Shown here: positions 44,805 through 53,963 of the stretch, piece after piece
How positions within the stretch are numbered: position 1 is the first letter of the stretch
How the letters are laid out: every line of letters starts with the position of its first letter
Source: an uncultured Pseudomonadota bacterium
Lineage (GTDB): Bacteria > Pseudomonadota > Gammaproteobacteria > Burkholderiales > SG8-39
Assembly (NCBI GenBank): GCA_903829815.1
Contig: CAIKRR010000014.1
Location: 145,024 to 209,023 of the forward strand
Direction: 5' to 3'
Length of the DNA: 64,000 bases
The notes under the pieces: model-generated
Database searches by the model: none
What the model was told of the DNA's origin: nothing
What the model saw: only the letters and a program-made list of their open reading frames with translations
Position numbers and translations under genes: made by a program

Positions 44805-45827
44805 TCAGGGCAAGACAGGCGTGCACCGTCCAGGGTCTTTTGACGCACCGAAAAAGGCGTGTCCAGACAGCGCACTTCCTGGTCTGCCAGCACTGGGGCG
44901 CGGCCTGAACTGCACCACCGACCGCCCGTCAGACCGCGCCGCGGGGCCGAGCTTCCAGGCGTGGCCCTGCACCACCTCGAAGGTGAGGGACAATCGACCC
45001 TGGTGGCGTCCTTGCTCCATCGCAGCCAGCACCTGCTGCCAGCGACGGGGGCCGAGCAGGCCACGCGGTCGGTCCAACCGTGCATTGGTCTGCGCTCCGG
45101 CGCGCAGATCAGACACCATGCCGAGGACATCGGCGTAGGTCAGGGTGATGCGCTCCATGTCGATGACCGGATCAGCAAACCCTGCACCGGACAGCATGTC
45201 GCCCAGGTCATGCATGTCGATGAAGGGATGCACGCGGGTACGCTCGCCGATCGACTCGAAGGCCTCGCGCAATTCGCGCACGGTGTCAGGCCCCCACGTC
45301 GAGAACATCAGCAACCCACCCTGCGCCAGCACGCGTTTCCACTCGGCAAACGTGGTCATCGGGTCGCTCGACCATGCCAGCGCCAGATTCGACCAGAGCA
45401 GATCGACGCTCGAATCGGCCAACGGCAATCGATCGAAATCGGCCTGTACCGTCCATCTGCCGGCCCGCGCCCTGCGCACAAACCCGAGGCGCTGCGCAAG
45501 ATCGCCGGCCAACCCGCGCACGCGATCGGCCACACCACGGCGCAGCGTGATCGGGGACACAGGGATCAGCGCGCTTGCATCCAGGCCGACGACCCGCGCG
45601 CGCGGGTAACGCGTGGCAAGGGATGCCAGATCGTCTCCACGCCCGCAACCCGCGTCGACGATGAGCGCCGGATCGACCCGGATGTAATCGAGTCGTGCAT
45701 CCATGCGCGCAGCCACCTCGCGCGCCAGCACGTCCGGTCCGGTAGCCTTGCGATGCAGGTGCAGGCGCCGCACGGCACGCGCATCGATGGCCACCGGCGC
45801 TCGATGCGCCGGGTCGGGCGAGGTCAA
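44805..45827 (-). CDS. BioC-like SAM-dependent methyltransferase
   Basis: A 340-residue class I methyltransferase with motif I VDAGCGRGDDL, acidic VVGLDAS, and VDLLWSNLALAW, FSTWGPDTVRELREAF. It resembles BioC malonyl-ACP methyltransferase and the mitochondrial NDUFAF5 group; homologues next to comF are common in Burkholderiales. No other biotin genes are near, so BioC function is not certain. The start is a TTG overlapping the amidase stop (TTGA). The last 60 residues are poorly conserved-looking. Confidence 0.78.
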   Translation of the reverse strand: MTSPDPAHRAPVAIDARAVRRLHLHRKATGPDVLAREVAARMDARLDYIRVDPALIVDAGCGRGDDLASLATRYPRARVVGLDASALIPVSPITLRRGVADRVRGLAGDLAQRLGFVRRARAGRWTVQADFDRLPLADSSVDLLWSNLALAWSSDPMTTFAEWKRVLAQGGLLMFSTWGPDTVRELREAFESIGERTRVHPFIDMHDLGDMLSGAGFADPVIDMERITLTYADVLGMVSDLRAGAQTNARLDRPRGLLGPRRWQQVLAAMEQGRHQGRLSLTFEVVQGHAWKLGPAARSDGRSVVQFRPRPSAGRPGSALSGHAFFGASKDPGRCTPVLP

Positions 45828-47224
45828 GCCGCGCGCACCCCGGTGAGCACCGCTTCGAGGGCGGCACCGATGCCCAGCAACCGGGCATCGGAGAGCGCCT
45901 GTGCCGCGACCATGAGACCCACCGGTGCTTCCCCGGCACGGTGGCAGGGCAGACTGAGCGCACAGGCATCGAGAAAGTTGAACGCTGCGGTGTTGCGCAA
46001 GATCAGCCCGTTGGCAGCGAGAAACCGATCGTCGTCGTATTCGATCTCGGCGATCGGGGGCGCCACCCGGGCAACGGTCGGCGCGAGCAGCGCATCAAGG
46101 CTGCCCGCCAGTTGCTCGAAGCGCTCGATCATCGCGGCGCGCTCGGCCATCATGTCGACATAGTCGGCGGCGTTCATCGCACCGGCTGCAAGAATGCGTC
46201 GCGCTACGCGCTGGTCGTAGCGCCCGGCATCGGTTGCCAGCCGGGCACGGTGCAGTGCAAGCGCCTCGGCGCCTGAAAACCCGCCATGACGATTGATCTG
46301 TGGCAGCCGACGCAAGTCCTCGAAGGGCACCACCTGGACCAGAGCGCCGGCGGCCGAGAGTGCGCTGAGGGCACGCTCGAACGCAACGGTGGTCGGCTCG
46401 TCGAGGTTGTCGGTGAGCAGATCGCGCACCACACCCAGACGCAAGCCACGCACGCTCCTGGATGCCAGGGGTCGAATGGGCTCACCGGCCAGAATGGCAT
46501 CGACGATGGCACAGCACTGCACGCTCGCAGCCAGCGGCCCAATGGAATCCAGCGTTCCCGAAAGCGGATAGACCCCCTCGCGCGACACGCGCCGAGCCGT
46601 GGGCTTGAATCCGGTGATGCCGCAGAGCGAAGCAGGAATGCGCACCGACCCCCCGGTATCGGTGCCAATGCCCACCACCGCCATGCCATCGGTCACCGAC
46701 ACAGCCGCGCCGGAGGACGAACCACCCGGAATGCGGCCGCGCGCGCGGTTCTCGCCATGCGTAAATTCGACATCGCGCTGCCAGGGATTGCGCGGTGTTC
46801 CGTAGTGCGGGTTGTAGCCGATGCCGGAATAGGCAAACTCGGTCATGCCGGTGCGTCCGACGATGATGGCGCCCGCAGCACGCAGGCGCGCCACGACAAC
46901 CGAGTCGAGCGCAGCGGGTGGCGTCTGCTCGAGCACCTTCGACCCGGCTCGTGTCACGTCACCGGCGATATCGAACAGATCCTTCACCGAAACGGGCACC
47001 CCGGCCAAGGGCGAGGCAACCACACCGTGCGCACGCGCCAGGTCGCTCGCGCGCGCGAGCGCACGCGCCGAATCGCCATGGAGCGCCATGAATACCCGGG
47101 CACCCTCGCCTGCCGGGTTGGTGGCTCGCTCGAGCGCCTCGTCAACCAGCGCCGCGCTGGTGGTTTCTCCGCTCGCCAGACGACGCGCGACCTGCATTAC
47201 CGTGCTGATCATGGGGATGTTCAC
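45824..47224 (-). CDS. Amidase (amidase signature family)
   Basis: A 466-residue amidase-signature enzyme. The Ser-cisSer-Lys triad is visible: Lys in VSVKDLFDIAG, the cis-Ser in GGSSSGAAVS and the nucleophile Ser in GTDTGGSVRIPAS. It hydrolyses an unidentified amide; the missing GatB neighbour argues against GatA. The gene is inserted between the methyltransferase and comF, which are usually adjacent, and overlaps the methyltransferase start by four bases. Confidence 0.88.
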   Translation of the reverse strand: MNIPMISTVMQVARRLASGETTSAALVDEALERATNPAGEGARVFMALHGDSARALARASDLARAHGVVASPLAGVPVSVKDLFDIAGDVTRAGSKVLEQTPPAALDSVVVARLRAAGAIIVGRTGMTEFAYSGIGYNPHYGTPRNPWQRDVEFTHGENRARGRIPGGSSSGAAVSVTDGMAVVGIGTDTGGSVRIPASLCGITGFKPTARRVSREGVYPLSGTLDSIGPLAASVQCCAIVDAILAGEPIRPLASRSVRGLRLGVVRDLLTDNLDEPTTVAFERALSALSAAGALVQVVPFEDLRRLPQINRHGGFSGAEALALHRARLATDAGRYDQRVARRILAAGAMNAADYVDMMAERAAMIERFEQLAGSLDALLAPTVARVAPPIAEIEYDDDRFLAANGLILRNTAAFNFLDACALSLPCHRAGEAPVGLMVAAQALSDARLLGIGAALEAVLTGVRAA

Positions 47225-47301
47225 TGTCCTTCAGGACGCAGGGTGTGCAGGTCGTGCCGCCGCACGATGAGCCCTCGCACCGCATGCGCAGGAGTTGCCG
47301 G

Positions 47302-48120
47302 ATGAATCTCATCGACGAGTTTAGCACCGCACTTGCAAGGCTCCGGGCGGGCGCGCGCCGACTGGCGGGCAGCCATTGCCTGCTGTGCAATGCCGGGCAT
47401 CCGCGGCGAGCCCTCTGCGAGAACTGCGAGGAGACCTTGCCGTGCATCCTGCGGCCCTGCGTGGTCTGCGCACTGTCCACGGGCGGCACAGGCGTTTGCG
47501 CGGTCTGCCTCGAGGGTCCCAGACCCTACGACCGCACGATTGCCGCCTGGCGTTACGGCGCCCCTGTCGATCGGCTGATTCGCGACCTCAAGTTCAAGGC
47601 ACGCCTGCCGCTTGCCGACTATTTCGGGCTGCGACTGAGCGAGGCAGTCGAATCGATGCAAGGCACCGACCACGATCCACCCGACCTCATCGTGGCGGTT
47701 CCACTCTCGACTGCCCGCCTTCGCCAGCGCGGTTTCAATCAGGCCCATGAAGTTGCACGGCGCCTGCGAGTTGCAAGGCACGCAGAGTATCGGACAGACC
47801 TGCTGCAACGCGTCCGTGACACACCGGCGCAGGTGGGTCTGAGCGCCGCCGCGCGGCAGGCCAATCTGCGCGATGCGTTCAAGGTGGCACGGCCGGTAAG
47901 CGGACGCCGACTGGCGCTGGTCGATGACGTGATGACCACCGGCGCGACGCTGTCCGAGATCGCGCGGATGCTCAAGCACGCCGGCGCCATCTCGGTGGAC
48001 AATTGGGTGGTGGCGCGCGCAGAGCGCCCGGCCGATCGGTCACGCGCAGGGACCGTGAGCCGGCAAGGCCCCAACCCCTCGTCCCGACAACAGGAGGACC
48101 GTGCAGCGTGTTCGAAGTGA
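47302..48120 (+). CDS. ComF family phosphoribosyltransferase-like protein
   Basis: A 272-residue ComF/GntX protein. The N-terminus carries four Cys pairs (CLLC, CENC, CVVC, CAVC) for zinc, followed by a phosphoribosyltransferase domain with the PRPP motif LALVDDVMTTGATL. ComF acts in DNA uptake in naturally competent bacteria; in others its role is unclear. The ATG at 47302 was chosen; the frame is open from 47245. Its end overlaps the trmL start by 13 bases. Confidence 0.88.
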   Translation: MNLIDEFSTALARLRAGARRLAGSHCLLCNAGHPRRALCENCEETLPCILRPCVVCALSTGGTGVCAVCLEGPRPYDRTIAAWRYGAPVDRLIRDLKFKARLPLADYFGLRLSEAVESMQGTDHDPPDLIVAVPLSTARLRQRGFNQAHEVARRLRVARHAEYRTDLLQRVRDTPAQVGLSAAARQANLRDAFKVARPVSGRRLALVDDVMTTGATLSEIARMLKHAGAISVDNWVVARAERPADRSRAGTVSRQGPNPSSRQQEDRAACSK

Positions 48121-48572
48121 TCCTCTACCAACCCGAGATCCCCCCCAACAGCGGAAACGTCATCCGGATGACGGCCAATACCGGCGCTCGGCTGCACTTG
48201 ATCGAGCCGCTTGGCTACACGCTCAACGACCGCACACTCGCGCGCGCTGGCCTTGACTACATTCGCCTGGCCGACATCCGCATTCACCCCGACTGGGCGA
48301 GTTGCCGCACCGAGCTCGGCACCCGACGCATTTTTGCCATGACGACCCGGGGCACCCGACGCCATGCCGATGTCGCGTTCAAGTCCGGCGACGCCTTCGT
48401 GTTTGGTCCCGAGTCGCGCGGACTGCCACAAGACATCGTCAACGAGTTCGACCCGGCAGATTGCCTGCGCATTCCGATGCGTCCGGACAATCGCAGCATC
48501 AACCTGTCCAACGCGGTTGCCGTGGTGCTCTACGAAGCCTGGCGACAACTGGATTTTGCGGGCGGCAGCTGA
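48108..48572 (+). CDS. trmL: TrmL tRNA (cytidine/uridine-2'-O-)-methyltransferase
   Basis: A 154-residue SPOUT methyltransferase that modifies the wobble base of tRNA-Leu. It has the family start VILYQPEIPPNSGNVIRM, IEPLGYTLNDRTLARAGLDY, the SAM-binding FGPESRGLP and the knot region IPMRPDNRSINLSNAVAVVLYE. The start is GTG 48108, preceded by AGGAGG; this matches the family length exactly, while the longer frame from 48003 lies in comF. Confidence 0.94.
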   Translation: MFEVILYQPEIPPNSGNVIRMTANTGARLHLIEPLGYTLNDRTLARAGLDYIRLADIRIHPDWASCRTELGTRRIFAMTTRGTRRHADVAFKSGDAFVFGPESRGLPQDIVNEFDPADCLRIPMRPDNRSINLSNAVAVVLYEAWRQLDFAGGS

Positions 48573-48586
48573 CTGCGCCAGGAGGA

Positions 48587-49648
48587 TCAGGTCGAGCCGA
48601 TCGTGCTCGCCGCCGGCATCGACTGCGCCGCAGCCGGCACCCCGCCAGGCTCGCCCGAGGCAGCGCTCTCGGCACCCGGATCACGCTCGAGCAGCATCTG
48701 CGCAGCGGCCGACGCCGAGAGGCTGCCATCCAGCACACGGCAGACGGCCATGGTGATGGGCATGTCGACCCGGTGCAGACAGGCAATACGCTCGACGCTG
48801 CGTGCAGCAGCCACACCCTCGGCCACATGCCCGAGCGAGGCCAGAATCTGCGCCAGTGGTTCACCGGCGCCCAGCGCAAGACCGACCCGCCGATTGCGTG
48901 ACAGATCGCCCGTGCAGGTCAGGATGAGATCACCGGCGCCAGCAAGACCCATGCAGGTCTGCGCGTCACCGCCAAGGGCGAGCGCAAGACGGGTCATCTC
49001 GGCCAGACCTCGGGTGATGAGGGCAGCGCGCGCGTTGTTGCCCAGGGCGAGCGCATCGCAGATGCCAGTGGCGATGGCAAGCACGTTCTTCACCGCGCCG
49101 CCCACCTCGACGCCGATGAGATCGGTGCTGAAATACACCCGCAGGGTTCGCTGATGCAGACGACGCGCCCAGTCGCGCGCGAAAGCCTCGTTGTCAGAGG
49201 CCAGTGTCAAGGCAGTGGGCAAGCCGCGTGCAACCTCCAGGGCAAAGCTCGGCCCCGACAGCGCACCACAGGCAGTGCCAGGCGCCAGCACTTGGGCAGC
49301 AATGGCGTGGGCAAAAAGGGCATCGCGCTGTTCCAGCCCCTTGCAGGCCCACAGCACCGGCAGATCGGGGCGCACGTTGCGGATCGATTCGAGCGCCTCA
49401 CGCAGGCCCGCCACAGGCGTGACGACGATGGCAAGATCGGCGCCGGCAATCAGGCCGTGCAGGTCATCGACCAGGTTGACCGCGGCCGGCAAGGCCACTT
49501 CGGCCAGGTAGGGGCTGCGACGCGTCGAGCGCATGGCCTCGCGCTGGTCGGGGCGCCGGGCCCACAACCCGACCTCGTGCGCGCGCGAAAAGGCGATGGC
49601 GAGCGCAGTGCCCCAGGCACCCGCACCGATGAGGGCTAGCCGCCCCAA
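48587..49648 (-). CDS. gpsA: Glycerol-3-phosphate dehydrogenase [NAD(P)+]
   Basis: Makes sn-glycerol-3-phosphate for phospholipid synthesis. The 353-residue enzyme has the Rossmann GAGAWGTALA, LWACKGLE, LSGPSFALEVARGLPT, the catalytic lysine in GGAVKNVLAIATG, and AGAGDLILTCTGDLSRNR. A C-terminal Ala/Ser-rich tail of about 30 residues is extra. The start is TTG at 49648, inside the 3' end of the SH3 gene. secB-SH3-gpsA form a close run. Confidence 0.94.
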   Translation of the reverse strand: MGRLALIGAGAWGTALAIAFSRAHEVGLWARRPDQREAMRSTRRSPYLAEVALPAAVNLVDDLHGLIAGADLAIVVTPVAGLREALESIRNVRPDLPVLWACKGLEQRDALFAHAIAAQVLAPGTACGALSGPSFALEVARGLPTALTLASDNEAFARDWARRLHQRTLRVYFSTDLIGVEVGGAVKNVLAIATGICDALALGNNARAALITRGLAEMTRLALALGGDAQTCMGLAGAGDLILTCTGDLSRNRRVGLALGAGEPLAQILASLGHVAEGVAAARSVERIACLHRVDMPITMAVCRVLDGSLSASAAAQMLLERDPGAESAASGEPGGVPAAAQSMPAASTIGST

Positions 49649-50160
49649 ACCTGCGATATCCGGACAAAACCTGCGGCCCCATCGCGATGCCGCACCTGCA
49701 ACCAGCCGGGGCGGGTTTCGGCCTGCTCCAACAGATCGAGCAGAACGCCTTCGCCCATCCGCGCCACCACGCCCGACTGCTCATCGGCGCGCTCACGCAC
49801 TTCGAGCACCCGCACCGTGACGACCAGTGTGCGCCGCTTGCTGAGCGCCCGAGCCTCGATCCAGGCGAGGTCGCCCGCCGGATCACGAACCTTGACCCAG
49901 GTACCGTCGCTCGCAATGACCTCGACCGGCAGCCCCCGACTGGCCACGAACAGCGGTCGCGCCTTGGCCGAAGGCGCATCGTAGAGGGTGCCACCGGCCT
50001 CGGCCACCGATCGAAAATCGGCGGCGTTGGCCAGGTCGGGATCGAGGCCGATCGCCGCAATCGCGACAACACTGAAAGCCACAAGGGTCCGCGCAGCCGA
50101 CCGCGACAGGCCCGGAGAACCGGTCCCGGCGCGCGGCGACACCGTAGCGAGCGGTGCCAT
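49636..50160 (-). CDS. Secreted SH3-domain protein
   Basis: A 174-residue exported protein with a signal-type helix (LVAFSVVAIAAIGLDPDLANA) and two bacterial SH3-like halves: residues about 48-105 (GGTLYDAPSAKARPLFVASRG) and 112-174 (VVTVRVLEVRERADEQSG to GFVRISQVWGG). Such domains often bind peptidoglycan peptides. It lies three bases after secB and overlaps gpsA by 13 bases. No enzymatic motif is seen. Confidence 0.78.
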   Translation of the reverse strand: MAPLATVSPRAGTGSPGLSRSAARTLVAFSVVAIAAIGLDPDLANAADFRSVAEAGGTLYDAPSAKARPLFVASRGLPVEVIASDGTWVKVRDPAGDLAWIEARALSKRRTLVVTVRVLEVRERADEQSGVVARMGEGVLLDLLEQAETRPGWLQVRHRDGAAGFVRISQVWGG

Positions 50161-50162
50161 CC

Positions 50163-50669
50163 TCAGTGCGCGATCTCGATACGCGGGCCGCCCACGGCCC
50201 CCTGAGCCTGAGCCTGAGCCGCCTGCTGCTGGTAGAGCTGCTCGAAGCTGATCGGGGCAAGATTGATCGGCGGGAAACCGGCGCGATTCACCATGCTCGC
50301 AATGGTCTCGCGCGCATAGGGAAAAATCGACGTGGGGCAGCCGATACCGAGAATGGCGCTGAGCTCTTCGGTGCCAAAGCCGGCAATCTGGAATATGCCG
50401 GCCTGCGCAGCCTCGACCAGAAACACGGTTCGATCACCGGCTCGTGCGGTCACGGTGATCGTCAGCACGCTCTCGTAGAGGCTATCGGTGAGATGAGCCG
50501 AGCGCGTGTTCATCTGCACCTCGATTTCCGGTTGCACCGCTTCCAGAAAGATCTGGGGTGCATTGGGCACTTCGAGCGAAGCATCCTTCAGATAGATCTT
50601 TTCGATGGAGAGAACCGGTCCGGTTGCGCCCTGCGTGGCCACGCCCGAAGGGTCGTTGGCTTGATCCAT
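50163..50669 (-). CDS. secB: SecB protein-export chaperone
   Basis: Cytosolic tetrameric chaperone that keeps preproteins unfolded and hands them to SecA. The 168-residue protein has SIEKIYLKDASLEVPNAPQIF, YESVLTITVTA, FLVEAAQAGIFQIAGF and CPTSIFPYARETIASMVNRAGFPPINLAPI. AAGGAG precedes the ATG. The C-terminal QAQAQ stretch is encoded by a short CCTGAG-type repeat (50201-50218 on the plus strand). Confidence 0.97.
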   Translation of the reverse strand: MDQANDPSGVATQGATGPVLSIEKIYLKDASLEVPNAPQIFLEAVQPEIEVQMNTRSAHLTDSLYESVLTITVTARAGDRTVFLVEAAQAGIFQIAGFGTEELSAILGIGCPTSIFPYARETIASMVNRAGFPPINLAPISFEQLYQQQAAQAQAQGAVGGPRIEIAH

Positions 50670-50708
50670 GGTGAAGCTCCTTGGTAGCGGCGCGCAGCCG
50701 CAGTCGTT

Positions 50709-50966
50709 TCAGTCCTTCAGAAGCGGATCGAGACCACCGGCGCGGTCAAGGGCTGCCAGATCGTCGAAACCGCCAACATGCCGTTCACCGATGAAGATCT
50801 GCGGCACCGTGCGCCGCCCCGAACGAGCGATCATCTCCTCGCGCAGTCCGGCTCCGGCATCGACCATGATCTTGTCAATCTGCATCACACCCTTCGCCTT
50901 GAGCAAGGACTCTGCTCTCTGGCAGTAGGGGCACCAGTCAGTTGCATACATCGTGATCCGTGGCAT
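50709..50966 (-). CDS. grxC: Glutaredoxin 3
   Basis: An 85-residue dithiol glutaredoxin with the active site TDWCPYCQRAE, the cis-proline RTVPQIFIG and HVGGFDDL. The ATG at 50966 fits the family length; the long frame to 51122 is spurious. It is placed between the rhodanese gene and secB, the usual arrangement. Confidence 0.95.
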   Translation of the reverse strand: MPRITMYATDWCPYCQRAESLLKAKGVMQIDKIMVDAGAGLREEMIARSGRRTVPQIFIGERHVGGFDDLAALDRAGGLDPLLKD

Positions 50967-50992
50967 GAAAACCCCTTGCTCCTGTCGATGCC

Positions 50993-51415
50993 CTATTTCG
51001 AAATCGGCAATCCGGCGGCACGCCAGCCGGCCAGGCCACCTTGCAGAACAACGACCCGCTCGAATCCGAGCTTGCGCAAAGGTGCGACCGCAGCCTGCGC
51101 GCGCAGACCGGAGTCGCAGCACAGGATCAGGGGCCGCTCCTTGTAGCGCGACAGTTCGCCGGCGCGCGTCTCGATTTCGGCCGCTGGCAGGCTGCGTGCG
51201 CTGAGCACCCGGCCGCTGGCGAACTGCTGGGCGTCACGGACGTCGATGACCAGCGCATTTTCGCGATTGATCAGTTGGGTCGCCTGCGCCGTGGAGACCT
51301 CGTTGCCCCCGTTGCCGGCCATCCCGCGGCGCAACAGGGGCCATAGCAGCATGCCGCCACTGGCGAGCGCGAGCGCGACGTACATGATGTTGTCGGTGAT
51401 GAACTTCAGTGACAT
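50993..51415 (-). CDS. Membrane-anchored rhodanese-like protein (YibN type)
   Basis: A 140-residue protein with an N-terminal membrane anchor (IMYVALALASGGMLLWPLL) and a single rhodanese domain. The active-site cysteine is in LILCCDSGLRA, and ALVIDVRDAQQFASG and LQGGLAGW are typical. Homologues precede grxC and secB in many gamma- and betaproteobacteria; a link to membrane insertion or export has been suggested for YibN. It is the first gene of the minus-strand run towards gpsA. Confidence 0.9.
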   Translation of the reverse strand: MSLKFITDNIMYVALALASGGMLLWPLLRRGMAGNGGNEVSTAQATQLINRENALVIDVRDAQQFASGRVLSARSLPAAEIETRAGELSRYKERPLILCCDSGLRAQAAVAPLRKLGFERVVVLQGGLAGWRAAGLPISK

Positions 51416-51452
51416 GACGATCCTCGCAGGCAGGCCCGGCCTGCAAACGATT

Positions 51453-51458
51453 ATTATA
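51453..51458 (-). promoter_or_regulatory. Candidate -10 box for the rhodanese-grxC-secB run
   Basis: A perfect TATAAT on the minus strand, about 38 bases before the rhodanese start. I see no good -35 hexamer at the right distance. The 155-base region also separates the divergent gpmA gene. Confidence 0.45.
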
Positions 51459-51570
51459 GGCCGCTTTGGCGTCAGGCCCGTGACGGTCAGGCACCGACCG
51501 CGCGAGACGATGGCAATCGAGATCGCACGGCCTCACCCCAGCCTGCAATCGACACCCGGAAATCCTCGAG

Positions 51571-52335
51571 ATGATTCGAAAACTGGTCCTCATGCGGCAC
51601 GGCGAATCCGTGTGGAACAAGGAAAACCGCTTCACCGGCTGGGTCGATGTCGACCTCTCGGAAAAGGGTTTGACCGAAGCACGCGCGGCCGGCGTGCGTT
51701 TGCGCGAAGCAGGCCTTGAATTCGACCTGGCCTTGACCTCGATGCTGCGGCGGGCGATACGCACGCTCTGGATCGCGCTCGACGAACTCGACCGGATGTG
51801 GCTGCCGGTGCAACACGCCTGGCAATTGAACGAGCGCCACTATGGCTCTTTGCAAGGTCTGAACAAGGCCGAAATGGCCGCACGCTTCGGCGACGCCCAG
51901 GTGCTCCTCTGGCGTCGCAGCTTCGATACCCCGCCACCGCCGCTGGCGAGTGCCGACTTCCAGCGCGACAGCGCAGACCCGCGCTACGGCGCCATGCCGG
52001 CAGGCAGTTTCCCGGCCACCGAATGCCTGAAGGACACCGTGGCTCGCGTCGTGCCGTACTGGAACGAGGTGATCGCCCCGGCAGTGCGCTCGGGACAACG
52101 CGTGCTCGTGGCCGCCCATGGCAACTCGCTGCGCGCGCTGGTGAAGCACCTGGATGGCATCTCCGACGACGACATTGTGGGGCTCAACATCCCGACCGCC
52201 CAGCCGCTGGTCTACGAATTCGAAGAAACGCCAACCGGCGAACTGCGCCCGCTGCGTCATTACTACCTGGCGAGCGGCGAAGAAATCGCTGCCGCCCAGC
52301 AGGCGGTTGCCAATCAGGGCCGTGCACGCACCTGA
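51571..52335 (+). CDS. gpmA: 2,3-bisphosphoglycerate-dependent phosphoglycerate mutase
   Basis: Glycolytic enzyme interconverting 3- and 2-phosphoglycerate. The 254-residue protein has the catalytic histidine in [19 protein letters not shown], the [14 protein letters not shown] segment and the second histidine in [17 protein letters not shown] Phe-Asp-Thr-Pro-rich loop ([13 protein letters not shown]) is typical. ctpA and moeB follow on the same strand as in other Burkholderiales. Confidence 0.96.
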   Translation: MIRKLVLMRHGESVWNKENRFTGWVDVDLSEKGLTEARAAGVRLREAGLEFDLALTSMLRRAIRTLWIALDELDRMWLPVQHAWQLNERHYGSLQGLNKAEMAARFGDAQVLLWRRSFDTPPPPLASADFQRDSADPRYGAMPAGSFPATECLKDTVARVVPYWNEVIAPAVRSGQRVLVAAHGNSLRALVKHLDGISDDDIVGLNIPTAQPLVYEFEETPTGELRPLRHYYLASGEEIAAAQQAVANQGRART

Positions 52336-52449
52336 ATCCGGAACAATCCGGCGCAAGGACAAGGCGGTTTGCAGGCCCTCGGGCCGCTATACTTGTGGTA
52401 GTGCGCCAAGGGTGATGCAAGCAGCATGACCTGCGCTGCGGAGGACGTG

Positions 52450-53931
52450 ATGGCTGGTACCTTGAAAGGGCTGAGTCTTGTTGCTGGCGGAGTCGTCGCG
52501 GGCGTACTGCTCTCGTTGAACTTCTCGGCCAGTGCGCAGCGCGATGCGGCGCGGACGATTCCTTTCGAGGATTTGCGCGCCTTCTCTCAGGTGTTCGAGG
52601 CGATCAAGCAAAGCTACGTCGAACCGGTTGATGACAAGAAACTCATCAGCGAGGCCATCAACGGCATGCTCACCGGACTTGATCCGCACTCGGCTTATCT
52701 TGACCAGGACAGCTTCCGTGATCTGCGGGTGAGTACCGAGGGCAAGTTCGGCGGTCTGGGCATCGAAGTCAACATGGAAGATGGCCTCGTGAAGGTCGTC
52801 ACACCTTACGAGGACACGCCAGCCGACCGCGCTGGCATCAAGCCTGGCGACTTCATCGTGCGTATCGACGATACGCCGGTCAAGGGCATGACGCTTGATG
52901 ACGCGGTGAAGCGCATGCGCGGCAAGCCCAAGACCAGCGTGACGCTCACGCTGTCCCGCAAGGGCGCAGATCAACTCATCGTGGTGAAACTCGTTCGCGA
53001 GGAAATCCGCGTCCAGAGCGTGCGCTCGAAACTGGTCGAGCCTGGCTACGGCTGGCTCCGCATTGCCCAGTTCCAGCGCCCCACCGTTCAGGATCTCGTA
53101 AAGCATGTGAACACCCTGTACAAGGATGGTCCGCTCAAGGGTCTGGTGATCGACCTGCGCAACGATCCGGGCGGTGTTCTCGATGGCGCAATTGGCGTAT
53201 CTGCCGCCTTCCTCCCGCCAGGCACTCTGGTGGTATCCACCGACGGGCGCACACCCGGGGCCAAGCAGAAGTACACCGGTTCCCCGGAGTACTACGCATC
53301 GGATGCCGGCGCCGACCCCTTGCGCGCACTGCCGCCCGGCATCAAGACCGTGCCGATCGTCGTGCTGGTCAATGGCGGCTCGGCGTCTGCGTCGGAGATC
53401 GTTGCCGGGGCACTGCAAGACCACAAACGCGCTACCGTGATGGGCACGCAGACTTTCGGCAAAGGCTCGGTGCAGACGGTCATTCCACTCGACGAATCGC
53501 GTGCTACGGGCATCAAGCTCACCACGGCACGCTACTACACGCCCTCGGGACGTTCGATCCAGGCCAAGGGCATCGTGCCCGACATCCTGATCGACGACCC
53601 CGACCAGCCGCGAGTACGACTGCGGGAAGCCGACCTCGCCAAGCACCTGGACAACCCGCAGGACAAGACCGCCAGGCCTGCGGCGACCGATGCACCGTCG
53701 GTCGACAAGACTGACAGCACGCCAGCGGGCGGGCCTGGTACCCCGCCTGCGCGCAAACCGGTTGAATTCGGCAGCGCCAACGACGTTCAACTGCAACAGG
53801 CCCTGCGACAACTCAAGGGCCTGCCGGTTGCGGTCGCGGCGAAGGCCGACACCTCGATCAGCGCGGCCAACGGTACCGCAAGTACCCTCGGGTCAACCGC
53901 GGCTGAGGGCAGCACGGACACCGGCAAGTAA
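52450..53931 (+). CDS. S41 C-terminal processing peptidase (CtpA-like)
   Basis: A 493-residue periplasmic protease: signal-anchor (LSLVAGGVVAGVLLSLNF), PDZ domain (GLGIEVNMEDGLVKVVTPYEDT), and the S41 catalytic domain with the nucleophile Ser in GGSASASEIVAGALQDH and the Lys in TFGKGSVQTVI. A low-complexity Thr/Pro/Ala tail of about 80 residues follows. The ATG at 52450 is preceded by GGAGG; 52426 is an alternative. A TATACT at 52388-52393 may be its -10 box. CtpA-type proteases cut cell-wall hydrolases and other envelope proteins. Confidence 0.93.
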   Translation: MAGTLKGLSLVAGGVVAGVLLSLNFSASAQRDAARTIPFEDLRAFSQVFEAIKQSYVEPVDDKKLISEAINGMLTGLDPHSAYLDQDSFRDLRVSTEGKFGGLGIEVNMEDGLVKVVTPYEDTPADRAGIKPGDFIVRIDDTPVKGMTLDDAVKRMRGKPKTSVTLTLSRKGADQLIVVKLVREEIRVQSVRSKLVEPGYGWLRIAQFQRPTVQDLVKHVNTLYKDGPLKGLVIDLRNDPGGVLDGAIGVSAAFLPPGTLVVSTDGRTPGAKQKYTGSPEYYASDAGADPLRALPPGIKTVPIVVLVNGGSASASEIVAGALQDHKRATVMGTQTFGKGSVQTVIPLDESRATGIKLTTARYYTPSGRSIQAKGIVPDILIDDPDQPRVRLREADLAKHLDNPQDKTARPAATDAPSVDKTDSTPAGGPGTPPARKPVEFGSANDVQLQQALRQLKGLPVAVAAKADTSISAANGTASTLGSTAAEGSTDTGK

Positions 53932-53963
53932 TCACGCCCGGAACACGCGCTGTCCTCTCCGCG

